A stretch of DNA of 64,000 nucleotides from MVRE01 sp015660965. GTDB lineage: Archaea > Halobacteriota > Methanomicrobia > Methanomicrobiales > Methanospirillaceae. The stretch lies in NCBI GenBank assembly GCA_050015095.1, contig JBEKCC010000002.1, forward strand, positions 186,001 through 250,000, given 5' to 3'. Below, one piece after another: positions 52,755 through 61,945 of the stretch. The notes under the pieces are model-generated. The model ran no database searches, was not told the DNA's origin, and worked only from the letters and a program-made list of their open reading frames with translations. Position 1 is the stretch's first letter, and each line of letters begins with the position of its first letter. A program made the position numbers and the translations under genes.

Positions 52755-53384
52755 TCAACGCCACCCATGGAGAATCCCCATCTGTCCTAATGGCTCGTAA
52801 GATGGCATACGGTCAATGGTAAACTCAAAATTGCGGCTAATATAATCTAAGAGCGCTGGTTGTGGTGGCCCCCCTATAGGTGGTTGGTGGAGTTCTATTT
52901 CGATTCGCTTGATGCCAGAGAGATCCTCTGGATCAATCTGCCATTCCCCACCTTCAACGTCACACTTAAGAAAATCACAGCCACCAGCACTTCGGATAAT
53001 CTCCCGTAATGAGTATGTTTGTATAGAGACACGATTGCCATCCCAATCTATTTCTAAGACTCCCCCCTTACCAAGTGCGGCCTTAATAACTCGCACCTTT
53101 ACGTTATTCATCTGTATATTCTGCAGTAGTAGATCTGTGGTCACGGGTTCTATAGCAACCACATACTGTGATCGTTTAGCTGCACGAATACAGAATGCTC
53201 CGACGTTTGCACCGATATCGAGTACCTTATCTTCCGGGGATATATCATCAAACCAGTATTCAGAAACTTCGGTGATTTGTCTAAATGAAGTGGATTTTAT
53301 CTGAAATTTTATACCATCCTTTGTTACGAAGAATGGGATCTGCGAACATTCATTTCCTTGTTTTTTACCTGTAAATGATTGCAT
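52755..53384 (-). CDS. FkbM family methyltransferase
   Basis: 209 residues with SAM motif VLDIGANVGAFCIRAA (about residues 52-66), VVAIEPVTTDLLLQN, and DFLKCDVEGGEWQI. That pattern is the FkbM fold, used to O-methylate sugars or lipids. The final part ELHQPPIGGPPQPALLDYI is also typical. The substrate is unknown. Upstream of pirin on the same strand. Confidence 0.88.
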   Translation of the reverse strand: MQSFTGKKQGNECSQIPFFVTKDGIKFQIKSTSFRQITEVSEYWFDDISPEDKVLDIGANVGAFCIRAAKRSQYVVAIEPVTTDLLLQNIQMNNVKVRVIKAALGKGGVLEIDWDGNRVSIQTYSLREIIRSAGGCDFLKCDVEGGEWQIDPEDLSGIKRIEIELHQPPIGGPPQPALLDYISRNFEFTIDRMPSYEPLGQMGILHGWR

Positions 53385-53417
53385 AGCCCGTGAAATGTCG
53401 ATATAACCAAAAGGTAG

Positions 53418-53828
53418 TTATTTTTCTTTTTTCAATATGATCCACTGCCCTTTTCCCGCCCGTTGGAAGCGAACGAAAATGTAGGTTCCAAAGAACCGCT
53501 TCCCAGAAAGAATGATCTCGATCTTGTCCGGTAACCAATCAATGATATTATAGGTACCAGAATCTGCGATTTTTACTTCACCGGCACCGTAATCCCCTTC
53601 AGGAATCAGTCCCTCAAAACTAATATAGGAGAGTTCATGATCTTCTGTCTCGATGGCAAGCCGGCGATCCTTTGGTCGATCAGGAAGTCCTTTGGGTATC
53701 GCCCAGCTCTTGAGTACGCCATCCTTTTCAAGACGAAAATCAAAGTGATGACGTTTTGTAAAGTGTTCATGAAGTACAAAACGCAAGTCAGAATTTGTGG
53801 ATATTGTCTCATGCGGGGACGGTCCCAT
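53418..53828 (-). CDS. Stand-alone 3'-phosphoesterase domain of LigD type
   Basis: 136 residues: RFVLHEHFTKRHHFDFRLEKDGVLKSWAIPKGLP, ETEDHELSYISFEGLIPEGDYGAGEVKI and GTYIFVRFQ. These are the catalytic blocks of the phosphoesterase domain that in bacteria is fused to DNA ligase D, with the His, Asp, Arg and His ligands present. It trims 3' phosphates and ribonucleotides at DNA ends. Single-domain versions are known in archaea. No ligase or Ku is near. Confidence 0.9.
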   Translation of the reverse strand: MGPSPHETISTNSDLRFVLHEHFTKRHHFDFRLEKDGVLKSWAIPKGLPDRPKDRRLAIETEDHELSYISFEGLIPEGDYGAGEVKIADSGTYNIIDWLPDKIEIILSGKRFFGTYIFVRFQRAGKGQWIILKKEK

Positions 53829-53972
53829 AAATTAACATCGTTAGATACGGTAAAAATTCATTGCTTGAATCCCCTCCAAATCAGATCATCCATTATAAAG
53901 AGCGGTTATTACCGGAATTTTTAGCAAGACGAGACAATTATTAAATGATTAATACTTCACGAAAAAAGGGAG

Positions 53973-54257
53973 TTATTTCTGAACAAGGTTGATCTGTATC
54001 CCACCAACTTTATCAGCGAAGAAATTATAGAGTAACGCCATAATCGCTCCCATTAAAAAAGCAATAATCGCGAACATAATTGGGAAAACAACAATTGATA
54101 ATAACCCCAAAGCTCCGAGTCCTGGCATACCTCGTGCCATTCCAATTGCAGATGAAAATAGTGCTGCAATAACACCATAAATTAGACCTGACACAATCCC
54201 AAACAGAGCATGAATTTTTGCCCATGAAATAATATCAACGCTTTTAATTTCTTGCAT
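53973..54257 (-). CDS. Small membrane protein (94 aa)
   Basis: Two membrane helices (residues 14-38 and 46-76), with KSVDIISWAKIHALFGIVSGLIYG first and LYNFFADKVGGIQINLVQ at the end. The pattern resembles DUF3566-like archaeal proteins, in which the C-terminal VGGI is conserved. Function unknown. Confidence 0.68.
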   Translation of the reverse strand: MQEIKSVDIISWAKIHALFGIVSGLIYGVIAALFSSAIGMARGMPGLGALGLLSIVVFPIMFAIIAFLMGAIMALLYNFFADKVGGIQINLVQK

Positions 54258-54350
54258 AAAAACTCCTTCAGACTCCTTTCGGAGACGATCCTAAAAAAAT
54301 CTTTCGAATTTTGCTTAAATACAAGAAAAAGTGGGTGAATGGGAGTATAA

Positions 54351-54911
54351 TCACGGAGAAATCTGTGTTTCTACGACAACCTTTTCTTTGCCCATTGATA
54401 AACCGAGGAAAATACTTATGAAACCGAAGATCAAGGCATAAATACCGAGCAAAATCACAAGCGCATACGCACCCAAAATTGGGGTTAATACTAAGACAAT
54501 TGCAAACAGAATTCCGATTATTCCTGACACTGCAAGGAGGACCCGGTGTGGGGGTATTTTGTGGGAAATAGCAAGCCCAAGATCAGATACGCCAGTGACC
54601 AATGCCCAAGCAGCAATGAAAATCGTAATCGTCATGGCGATGATCAATGGTGTAATCAGCGCAAAGATACCCACAAGAATACTCAAAACACCTGTTGTCA
54701 CTAACAACCATTTGGGAAGTTCAGTCCGTTCGGAGGATATCCCAACACCAGTATTGAGAATTCCTGAAATGATCACAAAAAAGCCAAAAACATAGACGAG
54801 GAAATCAAGTACAAACCTTGTTGCTACAATTGCTAGTATACCAAAGATGACGGCAACCAAACCTCTCAAAGCAAGAGATTTTCTATCCAAAATACAGGAA
54901 ACACAATCCAT
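54351..54911 (-). CDS. DUF308 (HdeD-like) membrane protein
   Basis: 186 residues with six membrane helices. ALRGLVAVIFGILAIVA, YVFGFFVIISGILNTG, WLLVTTGVLSILVGIFALI, FIAAWALVTGVSDL and ILLGIYALIFGFISIFLG are the tandem repeat of the HdeD/DUF308 family. The E. coli homologue takes part in acid resistance; the archaeal role is unknown. Confidence 0.88.
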   Translation of the reverse strand: MDCVSCILDRKSLALRGLVAVIFGILAIVATRFVLDFLVYVFGFFVIISGILNTGVGISSERTELPKWLLVTTGVLSILVGIFALITPLIIAMTITIFIAAWALVTGVSDLGLAISHKIPPHRVLLAVSGIIGILFAIVLVLTPILGAYALVILLGIYALIFGFISIFLGLSMGKEKVVVETQISP

Positions 54912-54985
54912 ATGTTCTCACATATGGCAATTGGCATAGACTTAAATAATTTTTTTGAATCTTATAAAAAAAGAAATAATTATTT

Positions 54986-55468
54986 TTACCGTTTCTTACT
55001 TAATACTAGAGCACAGAGGGCAAGGGCAATGCCAGTCAGTACTGTAATTAGTTGAAGTGGGGACTTTGTAGTAGTCTGAGCACTAGTGGTCTGAGCACTG
55101 GTCGTGGATTGTGTGACGGATGCTGCTGTACATGCCTCCTCCCAAGTGCGGATACACTTTTGCTTAGCTTCACACCAAGTGTAACCTGCGGAGGGTATAC
55201 AGCCATGGCTATCGCGATCTGAACCGGGCATAATAGTGGTATTTGCAGTCACATTAGAAGGAGAAATAGTAATTTGCGTTTTTGTCTGGGTATTATCAAC
55301 ACCTGATGAGTTGGGGGCGTTAGATAAGGTAGTAATTGTGGGTTTTACTTGAGTTGTTACAGTAGGTATGGAGTTCGGCGCAATAACTCCTGATACTGGT
55401 ATAATAAAGAGTGCTGCAATAGCAAGTAATACCAGAAAGATGGATGTGAGCGATGTAATTTGTTTCAT
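54986..55468 (-). CDS. Secreted, C-terminally anchored protein with a four-cysteine motif
   Basis: 160 residues: signal peptide (1-27), a Thr/Ser-rich stretch (30-80), a short domain HGCIPSAGYTWCEAKQKCIRTWEEAC (four Cys), another Thr/Ser/Gln stretch, and a C-terminal helix (LQLITVLTGIALALCALVL) ended by KKR. The anchor with a basic tail resembles sortase-type or tail-anchored archaeal surface proteins. The cysteine domain occurs in secreted proteins of bacteria and archaea, possibly as a binding domain. Confidence 0.7.
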   Translation of the reverse strand: MKQITSLTSIFLVLLAIAALFIIPVSGVIAPNSIPTVTTQVKPTITTLSNAPNSSGVDNTQTKTQITISPSNVTANTTIMPGSDRDSHGCIPSAGYTWCEAKQKCIRTWEEACTAASVTQSTTSAQTTSAQTTTKSPLQLITVLTGIALALCALVLSKKR

Positions 55469-55514
55469 ACAGATGTGAGTTATCGCGCGACATATTATTA
55501 TTAATTATTTGATT

Positions 55515-56708
55515 TTATTGTGAATTCCGATCTCGCACTGAAAAAGCAAAAACTCCTGCAACTGTAATAGCAACAAAAAAACTCATAAAAAATCCTGATG
55601 CGTAACCGATTACAGTGATTATAATTCCGGTCACTAAAGGCCCAAAAGATTGCCCGATATCCATAGTGGATGAAAGGGCTCCCATGGATGCTCCAATTTG
55701 CTCCTTTTTTGCGATATCGCCTACATATGCACTCGTAGCAACTGTGGATAATGACATACCTAGCCCAAATACAGCACTCAATATAAGGAACCAAACAAAT
55801 GAAGAAAAGAAGGGCATGACAGCAATCGAAAAACCGAGAATGAGCAATCCTATGACAATCTGGATGCGTTTATCAATACGGTCAGCAATTTTTCCGAAAA
55901 ATGGTTTTGTTCCGGCAATAATTAGAATTTGGATTGCAAAGATCAAACCAATTTGGTACGCACTGATATCCTTTAATATAAGAAAGATTGGGAGAAATGT
56001 CTCCAACGTTCCGAAAGAAAAATAAGTCGCCATATCGACAAGTGCAGTCGCCCTGAGTTGCACATTAGAAAAAAAGGTTATAAAATTGTTCTTGAACACC
56101 GAAAAACCGAGTATATCGAGATCTTTTGATTGTTCTTCGTGATACATTAGTGTCATAATAAACACGGGAACTGCAGCGATTGCAGCCACTATATAGACTA
56201 GCTTGTATGGGATGAGTCCTGGGTAAAAAGTAAAATATGATATAATAATCCCACCGACAAGAGGTGCAATCGTACGACCAATGAGGGTTGCTGATGAATA
56301 TAGACCCAACATCTCACCCTTGGTTGTAGGAAACCGTTCAACAATAACTGCAGAGATAACTGGACCAAGGATTGCAGTAGCCGTACCATGGAAGAAGCGA
56401 AGCGGGATCAACCAGAATGGTACTGTGATAAATAAATAAAGAATTGGAGCTAGAAGAAACACCACACCGGATACAATGAGAAGCCATTTTCGTCCTAGAT
56501 AATCTGAAAGAGTTCCAATCGGAAACGAGAACAAGATGCCCGCAAGTGGCGAGAAAGCAGCAATCAACCCGATTACTGTATCGTTTGCCCCAATAGCTTG
56601 TGAGAAAAGAGGAAGCACAGGATTCTTTGAAATTGTCGTTGAAAAGATCGCAAAGAATCCCATTAGAGAGATATAATAAATCATCTTGCGATCTGACGTG
56701 AACTGCAT
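55515..56708 (-). CDS. Major facilitator superfamily transporter
   Basis: 397 residues, 12 predicted helices. The A-motif is GTLSDYLGRKW between helices 2 and 3, its second-half copy is GKIADRIDKR, and PVLPLFSQAIGANDTVIGLI lies in helix 1-2. It resembles drug/multidrug exporters. It follows thiE by five bases and thiM by the same operon, so it might import or export a thiamine precursor, but the sequence does not show this. Confidence 0.88.
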   Translation of the reverse strand: MQFTSDRKMIYYISLMGFFAIFSTTISKNPVLPLFSQAIGANDTVIGLIAAFSPLAGILFSFPIGTLSDYLGRKWLLIVSGVVFLLAPILYLFITVPFWLIPLRFFHGTATAILGPVISAVIVERFPTTKGEMLGLYSSATLIGRTIAPLVGGIIISYFTFYPGLIPYKLVYIVAAIAAVPVFIMTLMYHEEQSKDLDILGFSVFKNNFITFFSNVQLRATALVDMATYFSFGTLETFLPIFLILKDISAYQIGLIFAIQILIIAGTKPFFGKIADRIDKRIQIVIGLLILGFSIAVMPFFSSFVWFLILSAVFGLGMSLSTVATSAYVGDIAKKEQIGASMGALSSTMDIGQSFGPLVTGIIITVIGYASGFFMSFFVAITVAGVFAFSVRDRNSQ

Positions 56709-56713
56709 TCTTA

Positions 56714-57361
56714 TTACCGGAGTTGCGCTAAACGTTCAATTTTAATTTCTCTTATACGTTGCTTTAGCTCTCTTGTCGCACTTGAAATATCGGGTTGTGC
56801 CATAACGGCAGAAATTACCGCAACTCCGTCAACTCCGGTCATTAATACATCACGGATATTATGCAAACCGATACCTCCGATGGCGACCAATGGAATATCA
56901 ACTGCAACCCTAATTTGCCGAACTCCTTCAAGTCCACAAAAAGTTATTGCCTCTTTCTTTTGTTCTGTAGGAAAAACAGGGCTTGCTGCGATATAATCTG
57001 CACCATCATTAAATGCTTTCAACGCTTCAGAAACAGAACCGACTGAAACTCCGATTATAAAATCCTTAGGAACTATCTTTCTCGCCCTACGGACCGATAA
57101 ATCTCCTTGGCCCAGATGAACCCCATCAGCATCGCATGCAAGAGCAACATTGAGATGATCGTTTACAATAAATGTCGTTCCGGTTTTACGGGCGATCTTT
57201 CTTATCCGGTTACCAATCTCCACTAATTCAGTTGAGCTGCACGCTTTGTCTCGTAATTGTATTACATCGGCGCCACCTTCGATTGTCAACTTTACAATCT
57301 CATCATGTGATCGCCCACCTGCGAGAGGACTATCTGTTATCACATATAGGTCGTAGTTCAT
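56714..57361 (-). CDS. thiE: Thiamine-phosphate synthase
   Basis: 215 residues of the ThiE barrel: YVITDSPLAGG, DVIQLRDKACSS, FIVNDHLNVALACDADGVHLGQGDL, IIGVSVGSVSEAL, YIAASPVFPTEQKK and VAIGGIGLHNI. It joins hydroxymethylpyrimidine diphosphate and thiazole phosphate. It starts four bases downstream of the thiM stop, so it is coupled to thiM. Confidence 0.95.
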   Translation of the reverse strand: MNYDLYVITDSPLAGGRSHDEIVKLTIEGGADVIQLRDKACSSTELVEIGNRIRKIARKTGTTFIVNDHLNVALACDADGVHLGQGDLSVRRARKIVPKDFIIGVSVGSVSEALKAFNDGADYIAASPVFPTEQKKEAITFCGLEGVRQIRVAVDIPLVAIGGIGLHNIRDVLMTGVDGVAVISAVMAQPDISSATRELKQRIREIKIERLAQLR

Positions 57362-57365
57362 AATT

Positions 57366-58181
57366 TTAGACGGATCTCACTCTTGATCTCTGAATGAGAT
57401 CATCGGGGCAAAGGGCTGAGATTTCGTCCATTAATGCAGTTCTAAATGAATATGGTCCGTGTGTTATAGCAGCTCCACGCTCTCCCGCAATACCAAACGC
57501 TGCGAGTGCTGCAGCCGTCGAGATTAGATAATCAGAAGACACTGCGACAAAGGCACCAGTAAGCGATGCTGCCATACATCCAGTACCTGACAATCTTCCC
57601 ATCATTTCATGCCCGTTATCTATCAGCAGGACATGTGTTCCATCAGAGACAATATCCGTCGCGCCAGTCATAGCCACTATGACACCTGCTTTACGTGCAA
57701 ATTCCTTTGCGATGGAAATTGTATCTCCACTGACACCATGTGAATCTACTCCTCTTACTTTTCCTTTTTCACCCGCAAGAACGCTGATCTCACCTGCATT
57801 TCCCTTTAAAACCGAAATCTTCAACCTGTCAAGAAGAAGCTTGGCACTATCCGTTCTCATCCTAGTTGCCCCTGCACCTACGGGATCGAGTATAACAGGA
57901 ATACCAAGAGCATTTGATTTTCGTCCAGCATCAAGCATAGATTCAACTTGAGGTCGAGACAATGTACCGATGTTGAGCACAAGAGCATCTGCCATCGCCA
58001 CCATCTCCTCAACTTCTTCAGAAGCTTCCGCCATAACCGGTGCAGCACCAATTGATAACGTGATATTTGCACAATCGTTAATAGACACAGTATTAGTTAT
58101 GTGATGGATGAGAGGGCGCTTCTTCCGTATTTCCCGGAGGAGTTCCGCAAATGTATTGGGAATGATGTCAGATTCAATCAT
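57366..58181 (-). CDS. thiM: Hydroxyethylthiazole kinase
   Basis: 271 residues of the ThiM ribokinase-like fold: PLIHHITNTVSINDCANITLSIGAAPVMAEASEEVEEM at the N-terminus, GNAGEISVLAG and the catalytic GTGCMAASLTGAF. It phosphorylates the thiazole alcohol for salvage. First gene of thiM-thiE-MFS. An inverted repeat lies eight bases upstream of the ATG. Confidence 0.95.
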   Translation of the reverse strand: MIESDIIPNTFAELLREIRKKRPLIHHITNTVSINDCANITLSIGAAPVMAEASEEVEEMVAMADALVLNIGTLSRPQVESMLDAGRKSNALGIPVILDPVGAGATRMRTDSAKLLLDRLKISVLKGNAGEISVLAGEKGKVRGVDSHGVSGDTISIAKEFARKAGVIVAMTGATDIVSDGTHVLLIDNGHEMMGRLSGTGCMAASLTGAFVAVSSDYLISTAAALAAFGIAGERGAAITHGPYSFRTALMDEISALCPDDLIQRSRVRSV

Positions 58182-58188
58182 TTATATC

Positions 58189-58206
58189 CATACATTAGTT
58201 TGTATG
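58189..58206. promoter_or_regulatory. Inverted repeat CATACA-N6-TGTATG before thiM
   Basis: Six-base perfect arms with a six-base spacer, within the last 30 bases before the thiM ATG. It could be a repressor site, such as for an archaeal thiamine regulator, or part of a promoter. There is no sign of a TPP riboswitch: the 55-base gap is too short. Confidence 0.45.
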
Positions 58207-58236
58207 ATGTATCAAATGTAGTGGCGGAAATAATGT

Positions 58237-58455
58237 TTAAATAACGCCTATTTTCGATAAGATAATACCAATACAACCATATGCAAAACCAATTAGTCCA
58301 CCAAAAACAAGAATTTTGAGAAGAAAAGTAAAATCTCCCATCGTAATGGCTGTTATAAGAAGATATAATCCATAAATTACACCTATTGCAAAACCGACAA
58401 TAACTAAGTAAGCAATGACAACGGCAAGCACACCGAAAATAATAAGATCATCCAT
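58237..58455 (-). CDS. Small membrane protein (72 aa)
   Basis: Two membrane helices (LAVVIAYLVIVGFAIGVIYGLYLLI and LKILVFGGLIGFAYGCIGIILS). The sequence is rich in Ile, Gly and Leu. No family is recognised. A ribosome site is weak (TGCCTAAAAA precedes the ATG), but the hydrophobic profile is convincing. It is upstream of thiM on the same strand. Confidence 0.55.
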   Translation of the reverse strand: MDDLIIFGVLAVVIAYLVIVGFAIGVIYGLYLLITAITMGDFTFLLKILVFGGLIGFAYGCIGIILSKIGVI

Positions 58456-58512
58456 TTTTTAGGCACCTTAAAATCCGCAATTGTTTCCTCTCTTCTATTG
58501 TACCAATAAGAT

Positions 58513-59601
58513 TCACTCCACATATGCAGCAAGAACATCTTCATATAAGTGTCTCACATTTTGCTCCGTTTTTGGCATTGATGGAAATCCTTTGAAAGGA
58601 TTAGCTGCGGGAACATCAACAGAAAGATCGAGATCCTTCTGACTCTGTGACATGAACCACCCTTTGGTTTGATAATATGCCGAAAGGTACTCCTGTTCTG
58701 TCTGGCCGGGCGTCGGGATAAAGAGTCCATGTCGTTTTTGAATTTCAGCAAGCTCCATCATGGTGGTGTAACCTGAACGACAGACGATAAATCGTGCACG
58801 GTTGAGGATTGTAATCTTCTCATTGGTATCAACATATCCAAAAATGTTGGTGTTGGGGGTCGCTTTTTTTGTATCCTTTTGTGCAGGACTTCCCAACAAT
58901 ACAACTTTAGTACCTTTCAAAGAATCTAATTGGGTGAGAACTTTCTGCTCAAAGACCGTGCGCTGAGGTTCAGGCCCAGAGATAATAATGAGGTAATCGA
59001 GATCTTCTGCTAGATTTAATTTTCGAGCAGTAGCAAGGATACCAGAATAATAGAATTTTCTCAAAGAACTAATACGAAGTGGACGAGAAAGTTTTCCAGC
59101 AAGTGCGGATGGTCCAGGGGGATTATCAGGAATAATAACACGATCAAATTTATTCTGTAATAGTTGGTTCAAAAACAATCCAAAAAGTTCCACGGGCCAT
59201 AAAACGAGTGGAAAATGGAAATGAATCTGGTGTGTAATGAATAGAGATGGTACACTGTCAGAATATACACCAAGCCGGTTGTCGCTAACGATCAAATCGT
59301 AATGATCCTGTGCAATAATACGTGCTATCGTTCGACGTTCTGTAGAAAGTGCATTTAGAAGTATAGGAAAGTATAAAGCGAATTTTGCAAGGAAATGACT
59401 TCCAGAACTATAGGGTGCAGGATAATCCGGGAAATTAATAAATCGACAACTGGGAAACTCCAGACGCAATGCGGATAGTGAATTACCACTGGCAGCGATT
59501 GTTACATCGTGTCCTCGATGAAGCAGTTCGTGAATAACCGGAATATCCCTCGTTGCATGACCTAACCCCCAGTTCAATGGTGATATTAATACACTACTCA
59601 T
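58513..59601 (-). CDS. Glycosyltransferase, GT28/UDP-sugar type
   Basis: 362 residues of GT-B fold: LISPLNWGLGHATRDIPVIHELLHRGHDVTIAAS at the N-terminus (donor-independent domain), DLIVSDNRLGVYSD, YLIIISGPEPQRTVFEQ, and the C-terminal donor site ILNRARFIVCRSGYTTMMELAEIQKRHGLFIPTPGQTEQEYLS. This matches MurG-like or diacylglycerol glycosyltransferase-like enzymes. Its sugar and acceptor are unknown; it probably decorates lipids or surface glycans. Confidence 0.88.
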   Translation of the reverse strand: MSSVLISPLNWGLGHATRDIPVIHELLHRGHDVTIAASGNSLSALRLEFPSCRFINFPDYPAPYSSGSHFLAKFALYFPILLNALSTERRTIARIIAQDHYDLIVSDNRLGVYSDSVPSLFITHQIHFHFPLVLWPVELFGLFLNQLLQNKFDRVIIPDNPPGPSALAGKLSRPLRISSLRKFYYSGILATARKLNLAEDLDYLIIISGPEPQRTVFEQKVLTQLDSLKGTKVVLLGSPAQKDTKKATPNTNIFGYVDTNEKITILNRARFIVCRSGYTTMMELAEIQKRHGLFIPTPGQTEQEYLSAYYQTKGWFMSQSQKDLDLSVDVPAANPFKGFPSMPKTEQNVRHLYEDVLAAYVE

Positions 59602-59713
59602 TTGATTTTCACCATTTCTTTGATGAAGTGTGTGGCGTGTTTGTCAATAAATACGCTCATCTAGAACAGAAAAAACTCGTAGATTTTGAACTTTTTTAAA
59701 TTTAATTTAACTT

Positions 59714-60682
59714 TTATCCCTTGGTTAGGTTGATCGCATTGGCTACGGCTGCACCAAATTCTCGCGTTCCAGCAGTCCCACCAAGATCTCTCGTCTTCAC
59801 ACCCTTTGTAACGACTTGTTGAATCGCATGTTCAATGCGTTCCGCACCCACAACATCCCCAAGGTATGAAAGTAACATAGCAGCACTTCTTATGGCTGCT
59901 ATCGGATTTGCAATATTTTTTCCTGCAATATCTGGAGCACTACCATGAACTGGCTCGAAAAGTGCAAAACGGTCACCTATATTCTCACTTGGTAATAAGC
60001 CCAATCCACCAACAAGGTAAGAGGCAACATCTGAAAGAATATCTCCAAAAATGTTGGTTGTTACAACGACGTCATAAGATTCAGGATGTTGGAGGATATC
60101 GAGTGCTAGGGCGTCAATAAATTTCTCGTTACATATTATACCTGCAGCTTTTGCCTCTGCAAGACAAATATCCCGGAAGAAAACATCAGACTTCAGGACA
60201 TTGGCTTTATGTCCCACTGTAAGAGATTTTCTAGCCTTTGCAAGTTGGATAGCTAAACGGGCAATTCGCTCTGTACCTTTTCTTGTTACCACTCGCAAAG
60301 TTGTTGCACGATCAGGACCGATTTCTTCTATGCCTGAGTAAAGACCTTCAGTATTTTCTCGTACGATCATTATGTCAAAACCATTTGCCTTTACTGGACG
60401 CAAATTTGCATATAAGTCAAGTTCTTTTCGGATTCGAAGGATGACGCTCTGATAATTTTTCATTGGCGGAGTGGTTACTGCTCCAAACAAAATAGCATCA
60501 GCTTCCTTGAGTACTGCAATATCGCGATCGGCACAAGGACAACCTATTTCTTCCCATCGATGGTAACCGACATCAACATTGTAATACTCGTAATCAGGAT
60601 GGATTAGTTCCAATACTTTTCTTGCAACAGGGATTACTTCATGACCGATGCCGTCTCCTTCAACAATAGCAATTTTAGGCAT
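59714..60682 (-). CDS. aksF: Isopropylmalate/homoisocitrate dehydrogenase (AksF-like)
   Basis: 322 residues from ATG 60682, behind GGAGGAAGC; an upstream ATG (60742) would overlap the preceding gene. PKIAIVEGDGIGHEV, SVILRIRKELDLYANLRPVK, RENTEGLYSG, KANVLKSDVFF and TNIFGDILSDVAS are the beta-decarboxylating dehydrogenase blocks. In the operon with a YLRT-type homoaconitase the likely substrate is homoisocitrate and its longer homologues, giving 2-oxoadipate to 2-oxosuberate for coenzyme B. LeuB activity cannot be excluded. Confidence 0.88.
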   Translation of the reverse strand: MPKIAIVEGDGIGHEVIPVARKVLELIHPDYEYYNVDVGYHRWEEIGCPCADRDIAVLKEADAILFGAVTTPPMKNYQSVILRIRKELDLYANLRPVKANGFDIMIVRENTEGLYSGIEEIGPDRATTLRVVTRKGTERIARLAIQLAKARKSLTVGHKANVLKSDVFFRDICLAEAKAAGIICNEKFIDALALDILQHPESYDVVVTTNIFGDILSDVASYLVGGLGLLPSENIGDRFALFEPVHGSAPDIAGKNIANPIAAIRSAAMLLSYLGDVVGAERIEHAIQQVVTKGVKTRDLGGTAGTREFGAAVANAINLTKG

Positions 60683-61478
60683 GCTTCCTCCACTCCTTTG
60701 TGAGTGAAAAGATTGATTCTGAAATCTGCCACGGAGATGCACCCCAATGCACCACTATCCCTTGTTTTCCGTTATAAGTTCCCTTACCTTCTCGGTCAGA
60801 GCGACAGCATCGAGCAATAAATGGTTCTTCATTAACTGCGGAAAGCGGACAGATGTTGAGTAGCTCAAAATTAGTACCATAACATTCACCCATTAATTGT
60901 GAACCAGTCAAACATCCAGCAACTCTCTCATTTCCTTTTACAGCATCTGCATCAAGAGTACGAGTAAACCCAGCTGCACGACAAGGATAAACATCTGCTT
61001 TCATCTGCGAAATATCGAGTATATGATGGCAGAATATTACGTTTAAATCACCGAATAGTCCACAGGATTCTAGGTCGCGGATGCATGCAGAAAGGCTCGG
61101 TCTTGGGGGACTTGAATCGTACACATGAATCTTTAAAAGGTCTGAAAGATCTGGGTCAAGCACAAAAGTCATATGTTCGTCGAGTCCAAAGAAAATCGTA
61201 CACCGATATCTAGAATCAAGAGCTAGCTGAATGAGCCGAGTTCGATCATTAATTTGCACTTTATCTGGATATCGATATACTTCACTTTTCTTAGAGATCA
61301 CCCTTGACTTTACAATGTGTCGCATCATGCCTTTTTCATCGGGATCAAATTCAACTTCAAGGATCTCGAATCCATCATCTATAGGGTGAACAAGATATCG
61401 ACTTAAAAAGTAGACCATTTGCCCACAAGGTTGTGTCGAAGCAAAACCCACATTTTTGCATTGTTTAGGGAAGATCAT
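60675..61478 (-). CDS. DUF7714-like conserved methanogen protein
   Basis: 267 residues from ATG 61478, whose first codon overlaps the aksE stop; GGAAGGG precedes it. A start at 61583 would add a tail inside the aksE frame. Segments include FPKQCKNVGFASTQPCGQMVYFLSRYLVHP, CTIFFGLDEHMTFVLDPDL, FCHHILDISQMKADVYPCRAAGFTRTLD and CPLSAVNEEPFIARCCRSD. I believe this is the DUF7714 family of methanogens. It sits between aksE and aksF, overlaps both, and so is probably part of coenzyme B or related metabolism. The activity is unknown. Confidence 0.75.
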   Translation of the reverse strand: MIFPKQCKNVGFASTQPCGQMVYFLSRYLVHPIDDGFEILEVEFDPDEKGMMRHIVKSRVISKKSEVYRYPDKVQINDRTRLIQLALDSRYRCTIFFGLDEHMTFVLDPDLSDLLKIHVYDSSPPRPSLSACIRDLESCGLFGDLNVIFCHHILDISQMKADVYPCRAAGFTRTLDADAVKGNERVAGCLTGSQLMGECYGTNFELLNICPLSAVNEEPFIARCCRSDREGKGTYNGKQGIVVHWGASPWQISESIFSLTKEWRKHA

Positions 61479-61945
61479 CGTTTTCCCTTCCAATATTCGA
61501 TTAATCCACCAGCCTTGAGAATATCGAGCATTCGCGGTGAAAGGGCACGAACCATTCTTCGTTTCCCACCAGATTCTACCCACCCAGAACTGAGATCGAA
61601 TGAAACAATCTGTCCATCTATACAGTTAAGGTTAGATTCAATTAGAGGAAGGCCTATATTGATCGCATTTCTGAAGAAGATGCGAGCAAAGGTAGGAGCA
61701 ACGACTGCAAGTACTCCTGCCTCGTGCAATGCTATCGCTGCTTGCTCTCGTGATGAGCCACAACCAAAATTCTTCCCTGCAACAATTACGGACCCTTTCA
61801 ATCGCGGGGCAAGTTTGGGATCAAGATCTTCAAACACATGTTGCCCCCATAAACTGCGGTCTTTTGTGCGTAAATATCGTCCTGCGATAACCAAATCGGT
61901 ATCAATATCTGCAGCTAAACATACTGCTTTTCCTTTACCGTGCAT
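61475..61945 (-). CDS. aksE: Homoaconitase, small subunit (AksE-like)
   Basis: 156 residues of the aconitase swivel domain: AADIDTDLVIAGRYLRTKDRSLWG and GKNFGCGSSREQAAIAL. The specificity loop reads YLRT at residues 24-27. In methanogens YLRT marks the homoaconitase small subunit, while isopropylmalate isomerase has YLVY/M. It converts (R)-homocitrate and longer homologues to isohomologues with the large subunit. The start directly follows the aksD stop. Confidence 0.88.
   Translation of the reverse strand: MHGKGKAVCLAADIDTDLVIAGRYLRTKDRSLWGQHVFEDLDPKLAPRLKGSVIVAGKNFGCGSSREQAAIALHEAGVLAVVAPTFARIFFRNAINIGLPLIESNLNCIDGQIVSFDLSSGWVESGGKRRMVRALSPRMLDILKAGGLIEYWKGKR

Noticed and set aside
58182..58236. 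TPP riboswitch before thiM
   Set aside because: The gap is only 55 bases, too short for the aptamer, and no matching conserved segments are seen.
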